Assembly: GCA_000697055.1 (NCBI GenBank)
Contig: JNDT01002240.1
Span: 1 to 61,988, forward strand
Source of the DNA: Saksenaea vasiformis B4078
Taxonomy: Eukaryota; Mucoromycota; Mucoromycetes; Mucorales; Saksenaeaceae
Reading direction: 5' to 3'
Length of the DNA stretch: 61,988 nt
The notes below the pieces were generated by a model, which had not been told where the DNA came from, ran no database searches, and was given only the letters and a program-made list of their open reading frames with translations. Shown one piece after another: positions 23,172-34,682 of this stretch (positions are counted from its first letter, which is position 1; each line of letters opens with the position of its first letter). The translations under genes were made by a program, and so were the position numbers.

Positions 23172-24291
23172 ATGTTGTATATAGTTGGTTTAGGTCTATC
23201 CGATGAGGCTGATATTACAGTCAAGGGGTTAGAAGCAGTTAAGAAAAGCGAACGTGTTTATCTAGAAGCATACACGTCCATTCTGACAGTTGGCAAGGAA
23301 AAGCTGGTACGCAATGGAAACACGCCTTCTTCATGGTGTATGCTACTCTTTCGAGGAAACAAAATGCTCATCGGTCTGTTGAAATGTTTGTTACAGGAAG
23401 AATACTATGGAAAGCCCGTCATTGTCGCCGATCGCGAAATGGTAGAGTCTGAGAGTGACAATATTCTGGCAAACGCAGACACTGTGGATGTGAGTTTTTT
23501 GGTTGTTGGTGATCCCTATGGGTAAGACAACATGCATTCCTGTTAGGGGTTTATGTGTACTAAAAGGATCCAAAAGTGCCACAACCCATACCGATCTCGT
23601 TATTCGTGCCCGCGAGATGAATATTCCAGTCCAGGTGATCCACAACGCGTCCATCATGAACGCTGTTGGTGCATGTGGATTGCAGTTGTATAATTTTGGT
23701 CAGACGATCTCGATTGTTTTCTTCACGGATACCTGGAGACCAGATAGTTTCTATGACCGTATCAAAGAAAACAAGGATCTAGGTTTGCATACACTTTGCC
23801 TTTTAGGTAAGAATTATCTGAGACCATCCGGGAAAAGGGAACTTACCCCCCTAATAGACATCAAGGTGAAGGAACAAAGCATAGAGAACCTTGCGAGGTA
23901 AAAAAGAAAAGAAAAAAAGTGGCATGGGAGTTGCTATGGTTCTGACTTATTAGACAGGGGTCGTAAAATTTATGAACCACCACGGTACATGACCATCAAT
24001 CAAGCAGTAGAGCAACTACTGGAAATCGAAGAGAACAGGGAGTTAGGTATCTGCACACCTGACACATTGGCCATCGGATGTGCCCGTATCGGCACTGCAA
24101 CTCAAAAGATCGTGGCGGGGGCCTTGAGCGAACTGGTGAATGTTGATTTTGGAGGCCCTCTACATTCGCTGGTCTTGGTTGGTAACAAGATGCATGAGAT
24201 GGAAGCTGATTTTATCCGGGAGTATGCGGCTGATAAAGCCACCTTCGACCACCTCGTGGAAAGACATCATCAAATCCAAAACAATAAATGA
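23172..24291 (+). CDS. DPH5: Diphthine synthase (diphthamide biosynthesis methyltransferase)
   Basis: S-adenosylmethionine-dependent methyltransferase that methylates the modified histidine of elongation factor 2 during diphthamide formation in the cytosol. Five exons, 23172-23306, 23397-23521, 23577-23806, 23858-23897 and 23958-24291, give 287 aa, the normal length. The N-terminus [19 protein letters not shown] is the family hallmark and fixes the start. [33 protein letters not shown] and [20 protein letters not shown] are the SAM-binding tetrapyrrole-methylase-like motifs. The C-terminus carries [15 protein letters not shown] and [11 protein letters not shown]. All splice phases agree. The next gene starts only 137 bp downstream on the same strand. 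Confidence 0.96.
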
Positions 24292-24370
24292 AACAACTTG
24301 CGTTGACGTCAGACACAATATATAAATATGCATTTTTATGCTTATTGAAACAAAACCTTTGTGTTCTTTC

Positions 24371-24401
24371 TCCCTCTCTCTCTCTCTCTCTCTTTCTTTT
24401 T
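24371..24401. repeat. (CT)n promoter tract
   Basis: A pyrimidine (CTCTCT) run directly upstream of the small gene at 24429. Such tracts are frequent in fungal core promoters; function here is inferred from position only. Confidence 0.5.
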
Positions 24402-24428
24402 CTCTCTTAATTTGCATTCTTTGTTGCC

Positions 24429-24730
24429 ATGTCGAATACACGCGATACTGAAAAGAAAGTCAATGAAACGATCGAAAAAGCCTCCAATGCTGCCCAAGAC
24501 GAAGTGGCACATCTGCGAGCTGAGTTAGATGACCTTCGTCGTAGAGCTGGACCAAAAATGCGTGAAGCGGAAAATTATCTGACTTCACCTAAAGCGATTG
24601 GGTTTTATCAAGGTAAAAAGGAGCGTTCTAGTTTCCAGGTGGTTAAAAACATCTTCTTTATAAAGGTGTTGTCGTTGGAGTTGCACTGGTATTGACTTAT
24701 GCTAAAGTACAAGGTGGTCTTCGTTTGTAA
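24429..24730 (+). CDS. Small coiled-coil protein with C-terminal membrane segment
   Basis: Two exons, 24429-24612 and 24666-24730, give 82 aa. The first ~55 residues are charged and helical (VNETIEKASNAAQDEVAHLR, DDLRRRAGPKMREAE). Then GFYQGVVVGVALVLTYAKVQ forms one short hydrophobic segment with a GxxxG-like turn, ending GGLRL. This layout suggests a tail- or signal-anchored protein, perhaps of the mitochondrial outer membrane or ER. I cannot name a family. The exon junction falls within the membrane segment and restores the frame, so the second exon is well supported despite its small size. Confidence 0.7.
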
Positions 24731-24870
24731 CAATAAACAGGCTTTTGCTTCAAAGTCACAAGGAGAGGGGAAAGGAAGGGAGAAATGACATTCGAAGTGT
24801 TTTCTTTTTTTCTTTTCTTGAACGTTCTTCGCCCCAACACCCCCTTTTTTCTATTTATTTTTATTAGCGG

Positions 24871-26862
24871 ATGTTAGGCCGCTTTGGTTTTACCGTGAGT
24901 TTGGAAAGCCGTCTTGCGAGACCTAATGTGAAGGTGGATGAGTTGTTCGAGGATGATCAACTTTTACATCAAGTGCAACTACAGAATCCAAAAGTTATTG
25001 ATTTGTATGTAAAAAGAAAAGAGGAAAAAAAAAGATAAAGCTATTCGTTTTCTTTTCTTTCTTAAAACATTGCTTCTTCTCAGTCTTCGACGTCCGTACG
25101 TGCTGTCGCAACTCATTAACTACATGATCCAAAACCCGCAAACGGATCATCATAAAGCAGCCGTAGCATGTGAAATCCTTGCTGCAGGTGTACCAGCACT
25201 TATGGACAGCCTGGTGTTCAATCACCCAGAATTACTGACTGTATTTTGGGCCTTACTGGATCAACCCTACACATTGGATACACAATTGATCTACTTTTGT
25301 AAAGTCAACCGCGTTTTACTTATCAAACGCCCAGGAGACATGCTACGTTTCATTCAGTCACAGCAGGACATTGTACAAAAATGGATCAAGCATCTAAGTG
25401 ACAGCTCTGGGTCATGTCTTTCGGATCTGCTGCTAACCCTCATTCAATGCGAACAACACTCGGATGGCGTTGGGGTTTTGCAGGTGAGTCCATGTTTACT
25501 CCAGCAAACAAGAACCCTCTCATTTTTGTTTTTTGTTCTATTTTAGTGGTTGATCGATAATGATCTACTTCTTTTTCTTGTCCATCGGCTCGATCCTTTC
25601 TTGGATGGAAAGGTCTAATAGAAATGAATGTAAAAAACCCGCCTTTACTGAAATCGAAAGAGGATAGATGCATATCGTGGCTCAGCAAGTGTTATGCGAT
25701 ATCATCAGCCAAGTGCCGTATCCTAATCTGTTGCTGGATCATTTAACCAGGTATTGCCTAGCAACAGCATCATCCGTCCTTTAACAATGCATGTTTGCTC
25801 AGATGCACAACTTTAGTGGACCTATCATGACAGGCATAGCGGAATATATTCTCGATCCTGCAGCACCGCATGCGGCTGATGCCTTCGTCTGCGGCTCCAC
25901 TGTTTTGGTTCAGTTGATACGATATCGCGGTGAAATGTATAGTAAACTCATGCAGACATTTTCTTACGGTATCATAGCAACGATTTGCTTGAGAATATCC
26001 TTGATGTATGGGCAGGACGTCTCAAGGATTTATTAGCGATTTGGGATCATCCAAGATCCGGTGTAAGTCGCGATGGGGGAAAAGGGTGTTGCACTCAATT
26101 TTATGCTATTAGAGAGTTTACGTGGAAACTACCACAGGCATCCAAGAAAAATTGGGGATGGAGCGATTTGCAGCATGTGAGCTACTTGCAGAACTTATAT
26201 TTTGTGCGAATAATACGCAAAACGGCGAATCAGCAGATAAATTTAAACATGCTCTTGTTGAACATCATGGCGTACAACGTATTTTGGTAAGGAAATTGGT
26301 ACCATTTCATGCCATGCTAAAAGCAGATGGTGATGCATTGTAGGACTTGTTTTTTGCATTTCCATGGAATAATATACTGCACTCGACCATATACGATTGT
26401 CTGCATCAGATCATTGCTGCTTCCTATAATGAAGAGCCGATGAATCAGCTGTTATTGGGACAGGTATAGAAAGGACAAAAAAATGAAAAATGAAAAAAGA
26501 AGGAGGCTTCGCGTGCATGCTATTGACCCTTTGTCACCAGTTATTGGTTGAAGGCGGATTGATCCATCGGATCCTGCAGGCTCAAGAGGAAAATAATAAT
26601 ACTGGGTAGAACTTTTCTGTTGCAAACATGTGGTTATCTGACACGTTATGAGACAAGAATCAAACTAGGGTATATCGGACATCTGAAACTGATTTCCAAA
26701 GACATTATTGAATTAATCAAGGCGCATCCTCATACGACATCTCGGTTTGAGACGATACCATGGGATTCTTGGCAGATTTACGCAGACCAGGTCCTGAAAG
26801 AAAGCAAAAGAAACGAGATACCCCTTGGTGCGGAAGATGAATCGAGTTCAAACATGACATGA
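24871..26862 (+). CDS. SAPS-domain protein, regulatory subunit of PP6/Sit4 phosphatase
   Basis: Proteins with this domain bind Sit4/PP6 catalytic subunits and steer them in G1 progression and TOR signalling. Ten exons: 24871-25004, 25084-25483, 25547-25612, 25668-25750, 25817-25936, 25978-26062, 26113-26286, 26344-26463, 26541-26605, 26658-26862, giving 483 aa. Diagnostic stretches are LFEDDQLLHQVQLQNPKVID, FLRRPYVLSQLINYMI, KVNRVLLIKRPGDMLRFIQS, GMERFAACELLAELIFCAN and LGYIGHLKLISKDII. The exon 5-6 junction (donor GTATAG at 25937) is the least certain. The protein lacks the long acidic/Ser-rich tail found in yeast relatives, stopping soon after the helical repeat region. Intron 3 is short and carries a weak donor (GTCTAA). 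Confidence 0.9.
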
Positions 26863-26963
26863 ATTTATGTCTTAGACTATGAGGCAACCATTTCATCATC
26901 ACAAATGAGACCTATATAAAACCCTTGAAAATTCCCGATTGATTTTCCCCACAAACCCCCACT

Positions 26964-27329
26964 ATGAGCTCTGACCTAAACTATACACAAAAACAAATGA
27001 TTGCTCGTGAACATGAGCGAGAACAACATGCCTTGGAAGCACAAAGAATCGATCAAGAGAACGAAATGATGAAAAAACAACAAGCAGAACAACGTTATTC
27101 ACAAGCAAGCCAATCCTCGACGGGTAGCAATCGGCCTGTGGCTGATCCAAATGCATTTATGACAGAACATGACGAAGCGGGTGGTGTATGGCAAAAACAA
27201 ATGTCACCTGCAGAACGTGCAAAACAGTTGGAATTGGAGATGAAAGAGAAGGAAAGATTGCGAAAACTCTCTGGTGGCATGTCAGAGAAAATGTTGAAAG
27301 TAGGGGAAAAGGTCGTTCGCCTTGGATAA
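26964..27329 (+). CDS. Small hydrophilic coiled-coil protein, unknown
   Basis: Intronless frame of 121 aa beginning MSSDLNYTQKQMIAREHERE. It is almost entirely charged helix: a Glu/Gln-rich N-terminal coil, a Ser/Asn linker (ASQSSTGSNRP), a mid segment DPNAFMTEHDEAGGVWQKQM, then a second charged coil ending KMLKVGEKVVRLG. A TATATAAA box sits ~50 bp upstream. The promoter, the lack of stops and the compact spacing to neighbours make it a probable real gene; no family was recognised. Confidence 0.65.
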   Translation: MSSDLNYTQKQMIAREHEREQHALEAQRIDQENEMMKKQQAEQRYSQASQSSTGSNRPVADPNAFMTEHDEAGGVWQKQMSPAERAKQLELEMKEKERLRKLSGGMSEKMLKVGEKVVRLG

Positions 27330-27495
27330 GCTTTTTGTTAAAAAACAATGGCATTGTCAAAATAGCATATATAATAATTTTTTTTTCCTTCTTTCCCACT
27401 TTTTGTTTAACTGAATTTTTTTGGAATTAATAACTACGATATTTACAAATGCAACAGAAAAAAAAGAAGGTTAGAGAAGGGAAGGGTATACATTT

Positions 27496-28938
27496 TCAAA
27501 GAAATCCACTGCGCTGTTCCTCTGCTGTCTCTTCCTCTGCTTCTTCCATGATCGTCGGAGGTGCAAGAGACGATACACGTGGGAATGTCGAATAAGCTGG
27601 AGGAGAATAAGTAGGAAAATGATGAACACGGCGATTATTCGGCTGAGGGATGGGGATGTGAGTGTCAATTTGAATAAGTGGTTGTTCATCGTCGTCATCA
27701 TCATCGTCGTCATCGTCATAGTCGTGACGAGGATAAGTACTTGGAATGGAAGAAGTGGTTCCGTTCGATCGTCGATTCATACCGCGTTCCAGCAACAAGG
27801 ATCCAGCTTCGAAACCGTAAGCAGGCGGTGGGGCCAACGTTCCTTGGATGGGTGCAAGACCCCATTTTTTCACATTAGCCTCGACAAACACAAATCCTAA
27901 AAAGAAAATCAGTATTTTATTGTCTCCTCTCTCGTCTTCCGTTTTTTCTTTTTTCTTTTTATGCATACCCATCTGGCCAAGGTTGACATGCACTTGACAC
28001 GGACCATTGGCACCAATTGTAGGAAATAAGTTCCAACGGAGTCCTGTGCACGCATCCTCCAATTTTCTTCCATTGCGCGTAAAAAAGATAGTACCAGTTC
28101 GATGGCGATAACCAACACCGACAACATCGCCTTCTTGAAATCCTAATCCGTAAGGTTTACCTTGAAATGGATTATTGAAATGTTTGCAACCGGTATCACT
28201 GAAATAACCAACAGAATGTCGACTCCAACCTAGCAACGATTTGGTTTAAATGGAAGAATTCTTTACCCACCCCCAAAGAAAAAAAACTTTTTTTTCTTGT
28301 TGGTTTACCAGGTAATCTCCAATGCGGGTAGGGCTTAGTCGAGACACCCACCGCTACTGTTGTTGTAGTTGGTTTTTCAAACATCTTAGCCTGGGTACAT
28401 AATAATAATAAGAACAAACGTTTTGATCTATTTGTTTTTCTCTTTTACCTCCCAGTAATAGACATCTTGATTCCTAGGTAACGGAAGGTTGGTCTGGACA
28501 CAACATTCGCCGTAAAAAAATTGGATCTCGGTCCGTGCGGATATAAAGCTGTTGGTTTCCAAATCCCATTCAAATTCAAAAGCCGAAACACCCTTCTCTT
28601 GTATGGAAACGTATTGTGACAATGTAATATCTGTTGGAATACTATCTGGAGGATACCGTTGCTCGAAGCCTTTAGGTAACCCAAAGAAGTATTAGTGTTA
28701 TTTTTATTTCACACTTTCACGCCCTACCTTTGGCCCGCTCATAACTCAGTCGTGCATCTTCGGAAAGCGTTGCCAACAGTGCAGGTGTTTCCACGATTTC
28801 ATTGGCGTATTCGAGATCGTCTGTCTGGCCCAGAAACAAGCGCTCTCCTGTTGCTTTTGTAAAGCACAGAAGGATGACAATTACGAGAAAGAAGACAACG
28901 ATACCAACAATGAATATCCAAGTATAATTGTCGGCCAT
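27496..28938 (-). CDS. SPRY-domain membrane adaptor with PY motifs (Ssh4/Ear1-like)
   Basis: In yeast, Ssh4 and Ear1 are endosomal/vacuolar membrane adaptors that recruit the ubiquitin ligase Rsp5 to cargo. Five exons: 28938-28728, 28669-28449, 28390-28309, 28229-27969, 27896-27496, giving 391 aa. One transmembrane segment lies near residues 6-27 (WIFIVGIVVFFLVIVILLCF). A SPRY domain follows: FEFEWDLETNSFIS, VYYWEAKMFEKP, WSRHSVGYFSDTG, FQEGDVVGVGYRHRTGTIFF, FPTIGANGPCQVHVNLG. After it the tail reads GTLAPPPAYGFEAGSLLLE, containing a PPxY (PPAY) motif, and a second PPAY lies at YSPPAYSTF. A ten-residue Asp run sits between. Topology, SPRY and two PY motifs together make the assignment strong. 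Convergent with the 26964 gene. Confidence 0.88.
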
Positions 28939-29059
28939 GTCATTCGGGATGGCGCTTCGTAGGGTTGAGAGAAAAAAAAAAAAAAAGAACTGAGGGGAAA
29001 AAAAGGAAAGTTTGCATGTTTTTGTTGCTTTATTGGGGTTTTTGTTACACTTCAACATT

Positions 29060-30554
29060 TTCACTGGTTTCCTACCGGGTCAATATTTAACCGCCCAAAG
29101 GGGAATACCAACGAACTGATCTGGTTGGAAAAGAGACTCTTTGTTTTTTTGATCTACCACATTCACGTTACTATAGAACGTCCAAAAGAGGACTCTATAT
29201 CTGATCATTTATCCTTAAGCAATCGCGTAAGAGGCTTTGGCTGTGGCGTGCTGAAATTATCGGCGGTTGTTTGCAGGTCAGCGCCGTAACTGTAAGATTT
29301 GTCTTGCTCGCTACGCCGTGGTCTGCAGAGCGACATCGGCAAGGCATCCTCTGTTGAATGTATTGCCACTATAGATCAAATAGAGAAAGCTATTATGCAT
29401 CAAGATGTTGAAGGAGGAGGGTGCAGTGCAGCCTCGTTACAGTTTGATGGATATGTGAACTTTGAAGCATAGCCTGTCTAATAGTGATGATGAACAGTTG
29501 TTGAAGAGAGTCGCGCATCATAATTGTCGAGTGCGTTACCAGCGACTTTTTGGCAGATCTAGAGAACAGGTGCCAGGTGCCATGTCTGTTTTATTTGTTC
29601 ACGCCTTGAAGCCATTCAAAAGCGCCTTGTTAATGATAGACATTAACGTCTCTCTACCAGAATGGCGTCGTTTCCTTATGGACCTCGATTTTCAGGATAT
29701 GCTGATGGACCAAGACGACCTGATCCACTTGGACACTCAGTGGGTCATCCAGCTCCGTCAACAGATACTCGCTATGTCTCTGAAGCGGTTTGTCATTTCA
29801 TAACGAGCGGACGCAGTTATCTCTTCCGCCCGCAATGTATACAAGCAAAGCTATGGAAGGATATCCGATTGAAACCAAAGATTTGATACCTGTACAGGCC
29901 TTTTGTCGATGGTGGGAAGGCCTTTGGTTCTGCTTTCATTCTGAAGAAACCATAATAAGAAATAGCAGTATTTTAGTGGCAGTATATCTTTATTTGATCC
30001 AGATTTTTGATCGTGCAACGAGAGGTTATTCTGTGCTAAGATTTGTGATGCCTTTGTTCAGAGTTGCATCGGTTTTTTTTATTTGTTGAAGAGTTTTATG
30101 TAGACTCTACATATAAGACAAACCGTTTGTGGCTGTGAGTTGTTTGGAATCGTAGCAAATGTAAACGGCTGCCACTTCCCGATTGCATATATGATGTTAT
30201 ACCTGGGTCCTCCCTTTATTCATAAAGATAATATCAGAATGGATGCTGTACAAAGCTTATTTGTAGTGCTCAGAAAAGAGCGTCTAAGGCCATCGCGAAG
30301 TCGTTATATCCGTCCTTGAAGTTGCATTGCCATTAAAGACAATACAAGGCGCAAGCGGCTAAAGGAGCTATGCTAAATGTTTTCCTTTTGCTGGCTGTAA
30401 TAGGATACACACTTGAAAGATGCATGCGATAGAACATCTAACAGGTGACAGACTTCAATATATGGACGTATATTGAAAGTATCTAACTTACGTTGATGTA
30501 GATGATCGTAAGCAAGGGCCTGGTGAATTCTTCTTGAATGGGCGTAAGGCGTGC
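29060..30554. other. Spacer with a frameshifted coding relic
   Basis: From about 29659 (+) a frame reads MASFPYGPRFSGYADGPRR and RPDPLGHSVGHPAPSTDTRYVSEA in successive pieces; another frame picks up at ~29790 with SFHNERTQLSLPPAMYTSK, then EGYPIETKDLIPVQAF. The two halves read as one protein broken by a one- or two-base shift near 29785. No family is recognised. The remaining sequence is featureless. Confidence 0.4.
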
Positions 30555-30627
30555 TGTCTTCCCATTTCAATTGTTCACTGTTGCGCAAATAACGTCGGCG
30601 AGACGGTTATTCTCCATGAGTGCGCCG

Positions 30628-31146
30628 TTATAGGTCAAATTCATGTCGAGCAAATCTAATCAAAGCCAATATCAGTCGTAATAAAGTTTTGTTCCAACCG
30701 CTTACCGTGATCGGTTCAGCAAATGATTTGTCTGTCTTTTGCCGAGTTGCTGACAATTGTTTGAAACCTTGCCACAGTCGAACTGGTACCTTTAAGATAC
30801 GCACCAACTGCAATGTGCGCTCGTTGTCCAACTTCAACGACTTCTGGCAGCTTTCATCCTGGTTGAATACGCTCATACTCAATGCGGGACTTTTGCGTTT
30901 GAGCGACTTGATCGTACCCGCATTGGCGACGTTGTCATTGTATTCGTCCCATTTGGCCATACCTGTCTCGCCCCCGTCGTGCAGTTCTTTGACATGTTTG
31001 TTGAACGTGTCAGGAAGTTGCCGGAACGAAGTCCGAAGGATGTGGTCGGCCGCCCCAACCTGGTGCAAAGAATGGTTCAATAAGCAGTAATTGAAGAATC
31101 ATACTTTTTAGTAGGCGGAACCGGCTACCTTCTTTTTAGGAGCCAT
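30628..31146 (-). CDS. Hypothetical protein, two or more exons
   Basis: Exon 1 (31146-31129) encodes MAPKKK and ends at a donor GTAGCC. Exon 2 starts at 31059 after CACCAG and reads VGAADHILRTSFRQLPDTF, WDEYNDNVANAGTI, LSMSVFNQDESCQKSLKLDN, TLQLVRILKVPVRLWQGF. The frame is open to 30628. Alternatively a donor near 30708 (GTAAGC) leads to a last exon around 30655 reading DLLDMNLTYNGALMENNRLADV, which looks more protein-like; the phase does not fit perfectly. The helical, mildly basic protein is unassigned, possibly one of the lineage-specific families of Mucoromycota. It could also be slightly decayed. Confidence 0.45.
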
Positions 31147-31167
31147 ATCAGTGCACCCTCTCTAATT

Positions 31168-32360
31168 TCAAAATCCGCTTTTTTCTGCCGAATCTCTTAT
31201 CGGGGCGAGATTTGAAATGCTCAAAGATTTACTAATTACATGGATCCTTTGCAAAATATGATGTAATGCCTCCTCATCAAGAAGATCTATCATTGTGTCA
31301 ATGCGAAACAGCTGATCTTTTAAGTGGAATGCAACGTTTTTCTTCTGCACGTTGGGGTATGTCGTCATCCTCAATCTCCTCGTCTTCATATCAATGAGTA
31401 TGTCGTATTCAGTTCTTGGATGAACAGTATTCTCTTCTTCTCGGCCGCCACTCCCGAAATCGGCTATTGCCATTGTGGTCCACTTGATAGCCTGAAGGCG
31501 ACAATTCCGGCTTGCCACGAGTTTATCCAGTACTGGGGTTGCTTCATCTCCAGTAGCAGCTTTATCGATGCGACCCATCTTGCGCCAGCATTTTTGGATG
31601 GTACTAGGATTGCGTTTTAGTGTGTGTCCAACAAAAGGTTTATTCACCATTGCTCAATCATACTCAGAAGGCTTTGTGACACATCCTCTATAACATCGAA
31701 CCCCGGAATTTTCAAGGAACCGAGAACTTGATATTACAAAGGGCGCACTGCAGTCGCATTTGCCCCTTTGTGCATGGCCTATTATCCACAGAAACACCAG
31801 CAGCTGTGGACCATAGTTCGAACGTTGTGGCCGATGAGAACGAAGATACGAACAATCGATCTGACTACAAGATCGATATCAACGCATATGGTGAAGTCAA
31901 ACCAAGCAGCCATATATCGTCAACATTACTAGTAAACGATTTTCACCGTCTGGCAATCTTTAGCAAGGTTACCGTGAACAAATTCGATTTGAACCAAGTG
32001 TTGGCCTTCCATGTCTTTATCGTTTCCACAGCTGTATACATTTACAGAATTGGCACTATTCAATGTATCCACGAAGAAGCCTGGCCTTGTTAACTTGATT
32101 GGTCAGTTGGATAGCTTAATGTTTGTATTATCGGTGCACAAAAACTGCTGCCTATCATCTGAAGATTGTTCTGCCAATCGTTGTCTCATTCTGTCAGGTG
32201 CATATTTGGAGAAAATCACAGGAAATCTGGCGCCGAGGAAGTGTCCTTGTAAATTGACACTTGATCATCGACACTTTCACCCGGAAAATGATAGGACGTA
32301 CTGTGAACTTTGTTTCAACATCAACACACCAATTGACCTAATTTGCATTTACTTGTAATC
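31168..32360. pseudogene. Relics of repetitive ORFs
   Basis: Minus-strand 31650-31168 is open for 160 codons (RTEYDILIDMKTRRLRMTTY; DQLFRIDTMIDLLDEEALHH) but is unrecognised. Plus-strand 31728-32093 reads YKIDINAYGEVKPSS, LLVNDFHRLAIFSKVT and LNQVLAFHVFIVSTAVYIY, then continues in another frame as FTELALFNVSTKKPGLVNL. This pattern recalls a large lineage-specific, transposon-associated family seen in Mucoromycota genomes, here broken by frameshift. That recollection is not verified. Confidence 0.35.
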
Positions 32361-32831
32361 CTTGGCAGACGCCCAGGAATTTTGTAAAATATGAAATTGT
32401 TTTCCGGTTCGAAAGATGACGAATAAATATGCAATGTGCGAGCGGCTGCCGATGTTCTAAGAAATTTGGTTGATTGAACTGATCGCTGCTGTACGATAGT
32501 ATAAAATTTTTAAAGAGGATGCACTCGTTTTATTTAGAAAAGGGACTTTTGAAAGAGATGACATATGTTGCGCAAATGCACCGCATTCACTCAGCCTTCG
32601 GACGTTCCGAGAGATACGACCATCTTCCCTTGCTTTTTTTTTTCTCCTTATGTACAGTGACCCGAAATATATGCACCAAATTCAATGAACGCAGTTTCCC
32701 ATCGTTAGTCTTATGTTTAGATAAGAGATTATTGGCTGATGAAAATTAACGGAAAGAAGAAAACGCCTGTCGTATAGATAACATATGAGGACACAGATCT
32801 ACATCCAAAGACAACCAAAGTCAAGACCAAC

Positions 32832-32970
32832 TGTCGTATTTGGCATATCACTATTATATATACTTCATTCGCTAAGTCTAAGCAACCTTTATTTGAGTTT
32901 CTCATACCATCAGCTCTTCATCCACAAATAAACCTGATCTATTCAGACATCTAACAAAGGACAGCTGTAG
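32832..32970 (+). repeat. Truncated solo LTR fragment of the gypsy family
   Basis: Begins TGTCGTATTTGGCATATCA and aligns without large gaps to the first ~140 bp of the LTR at 1203, including GAGTTTCTCATACCATC and AAACCTGATCTATTCAGACATCTAACAA. It then diverges abruptly. It ends about 107 bp before the BCS1 start codon. Confidence 0.9.
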
Positions 32971-33076
32971 TAACGACGTTATTTTACGGGCTTATACAAT
33001 CACTTCACTGGGGGAGCCGAAACACCGCCCAAAACCTGTCACAGTGAGGATTTACCCTCGAACTGATTTTGTCGAC

Positions 33077-34597
33077 ATGTCGGGAAGCCAGGTCATGCCA
33101 CCATTGCACGCGTTTTCGGATACAGCACCCAATGGCGCTGTCACCGAGACGACGACTTCACTGCCGCCTGCGGAAAAACAAGGATTTATTGAAAACATAA
33201 CACAGAATCCGTATTTCTCGGCTGGTTTTGGTCTGATCGGCATCGGTTTTGGTTTAACTGTGCTGAAGACGGGGGTCAATGCTGGTGCCTCGTACATGCG
33301 ACGTCGACTGCTTGTGACGCTCGAGATTCCTTCGAAAGACAAGTCGTACTTATGGTTTCTGCAGTGGATGTCTCAGCAGGCCCCTAAACGACAGGTTCAG
33401 CATCTGGCGGTAGAGACTTCGTTCAAACAGCATGATAATGGCAGTATTTCGACGAAATTTGGATTTGTTCCTGGGCCAGGAAACCATTACTTTAAGTGGC
33501 GTGGCGTGTGGATGAAAGTCGATCGACAAAGAGATGGCAAGTTGATGGATCTGACCACAGGTAGTCCTTGGGAAACCATCACGATCACAACCCTATCACG
33601 CGATCGACATGTATTTTCGGATCTGTTACGTGAGGCACAAGAGATGGCTTTGAAGAAACAGGAAGGAAAGACAGTGATCTACACATCATACGGACCGGAA
33701 TGGCGTCCGTTCGGTTTGCCGCGTCGAAGACGTATGCTTGAGTCCGTCGTACTGGATACAGGGATCAAAGAACGCATTGTGAAAGACGTGAGAAACTTCA
33801 TTTCCAGTGGAAAATGGTATGCAGAACGAGGTGAGTTTTCCTGTTTCTCGTGCTGGTTTTCTGTTGAACTGACATGAACGGCGAAAGGTATTCCCTACAG
33901 AAGGGGTTATTTGCTTTACGGTCCTCCTGGTTCGGGAAAGAGCAGCTTTATACAAGCCCTTGCGGTAAAAAACGTCGAAAACGGAGGGAAGTATCCATTG
34001 ACAGGCTATTCGATATGTAGGGTGAACTTGAGTACAATATATGTATTCTGAACCTTTCAGAACGTGGTTTGACGGACGATCGATTAAATCATCTGCTCAA
34101 CAATGTGCCAGAAAGAAGTATTATGCTTCTAGAAGACATTGACGCAGCATTTACAAAACGAGCCCAGACAGATCATCAAGGGTAAGAACGACAAACGTAG
34201 ATGCCAAAATCGTCCGTGGTTCAAGCATTTGTTCTTATTGTTTAGTTATCAGTCCATGATCACTTTCAGTGGTTTGCTGAACGCGCTGGATGGTGTAGCC
34301 TCTGCAGAAGAACGCATCATGTTCTTGACGACCAACCATATCGAAAAGCTCGATCCTGCCCTTATCCGACCAGGTCGGGTGGACCTGAAAGAATATCTGG
34401 GCAATGCTACAGACTCTCAAAAACGCAACATGTTCCTCAGATTCTACGGGGATAGAGAAGATCTGGCTAAGCAATTTGTCGAACGCACAAAAGACAAAAC
34501 GATAACCCCGGCCAGTCTGCAAGGCCATTTTGTATACTATAAAGATAGACCAGAAGAGGCTGTAACTAACTTAGATACTCTTCAAAGCCAAGCATAA
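33077..34597 (+). CDS. BCS1: BCS1-type AAA ATPase, mitochondrial complex III assembly chaperone
   Basis: BCS1 sits in the mitochondrial inner membrane and translocates the folded Rieske protein for complex III assembly. Four exons, 33077-33830, 33888-33964, 34021-34181, 34246-34597, give 447 aa, normal size. One transmembrane segment ([17 protein letters not shown]) lies near residue 50, followed by the BCS1-specific domain ([32 protein letters not shown]). In the AAA module, Walker A is [10 protein letters not shown], Walker B is [11 protein letters not shown], sensor and second region of homology are [20 protein letters not shown]. The exon 2-3 junction restores [19 protein letters not shown]. 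No defect is seen. The start ATG follows a solo-LTR fragment, so its 5' leader or promoter includes transposon sequence. Confidence 0.96.
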
Positions 34598-34682
34598 TAA
34601 CCACCCTGTCAATTTATATCCGATGTTATGATTTGTGTGTCATATTCTTCCATGTTGCATTTGAGCCATTGATAGCTTCCCA

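Noticed and set aside
30620..31090. 156-codon plus-strand frame opposite the hypothetical gene
   Set aside because: The minus-strand reading has a good start, splice sites and helix-like composition; the plus frame is its shadow.
31690..31720. GGGGTTCGAT on the minus strand, like a tRNA B box
   Set aside because: No A box at a suitable distance and no acceptor stem pairing; not a tRNA.
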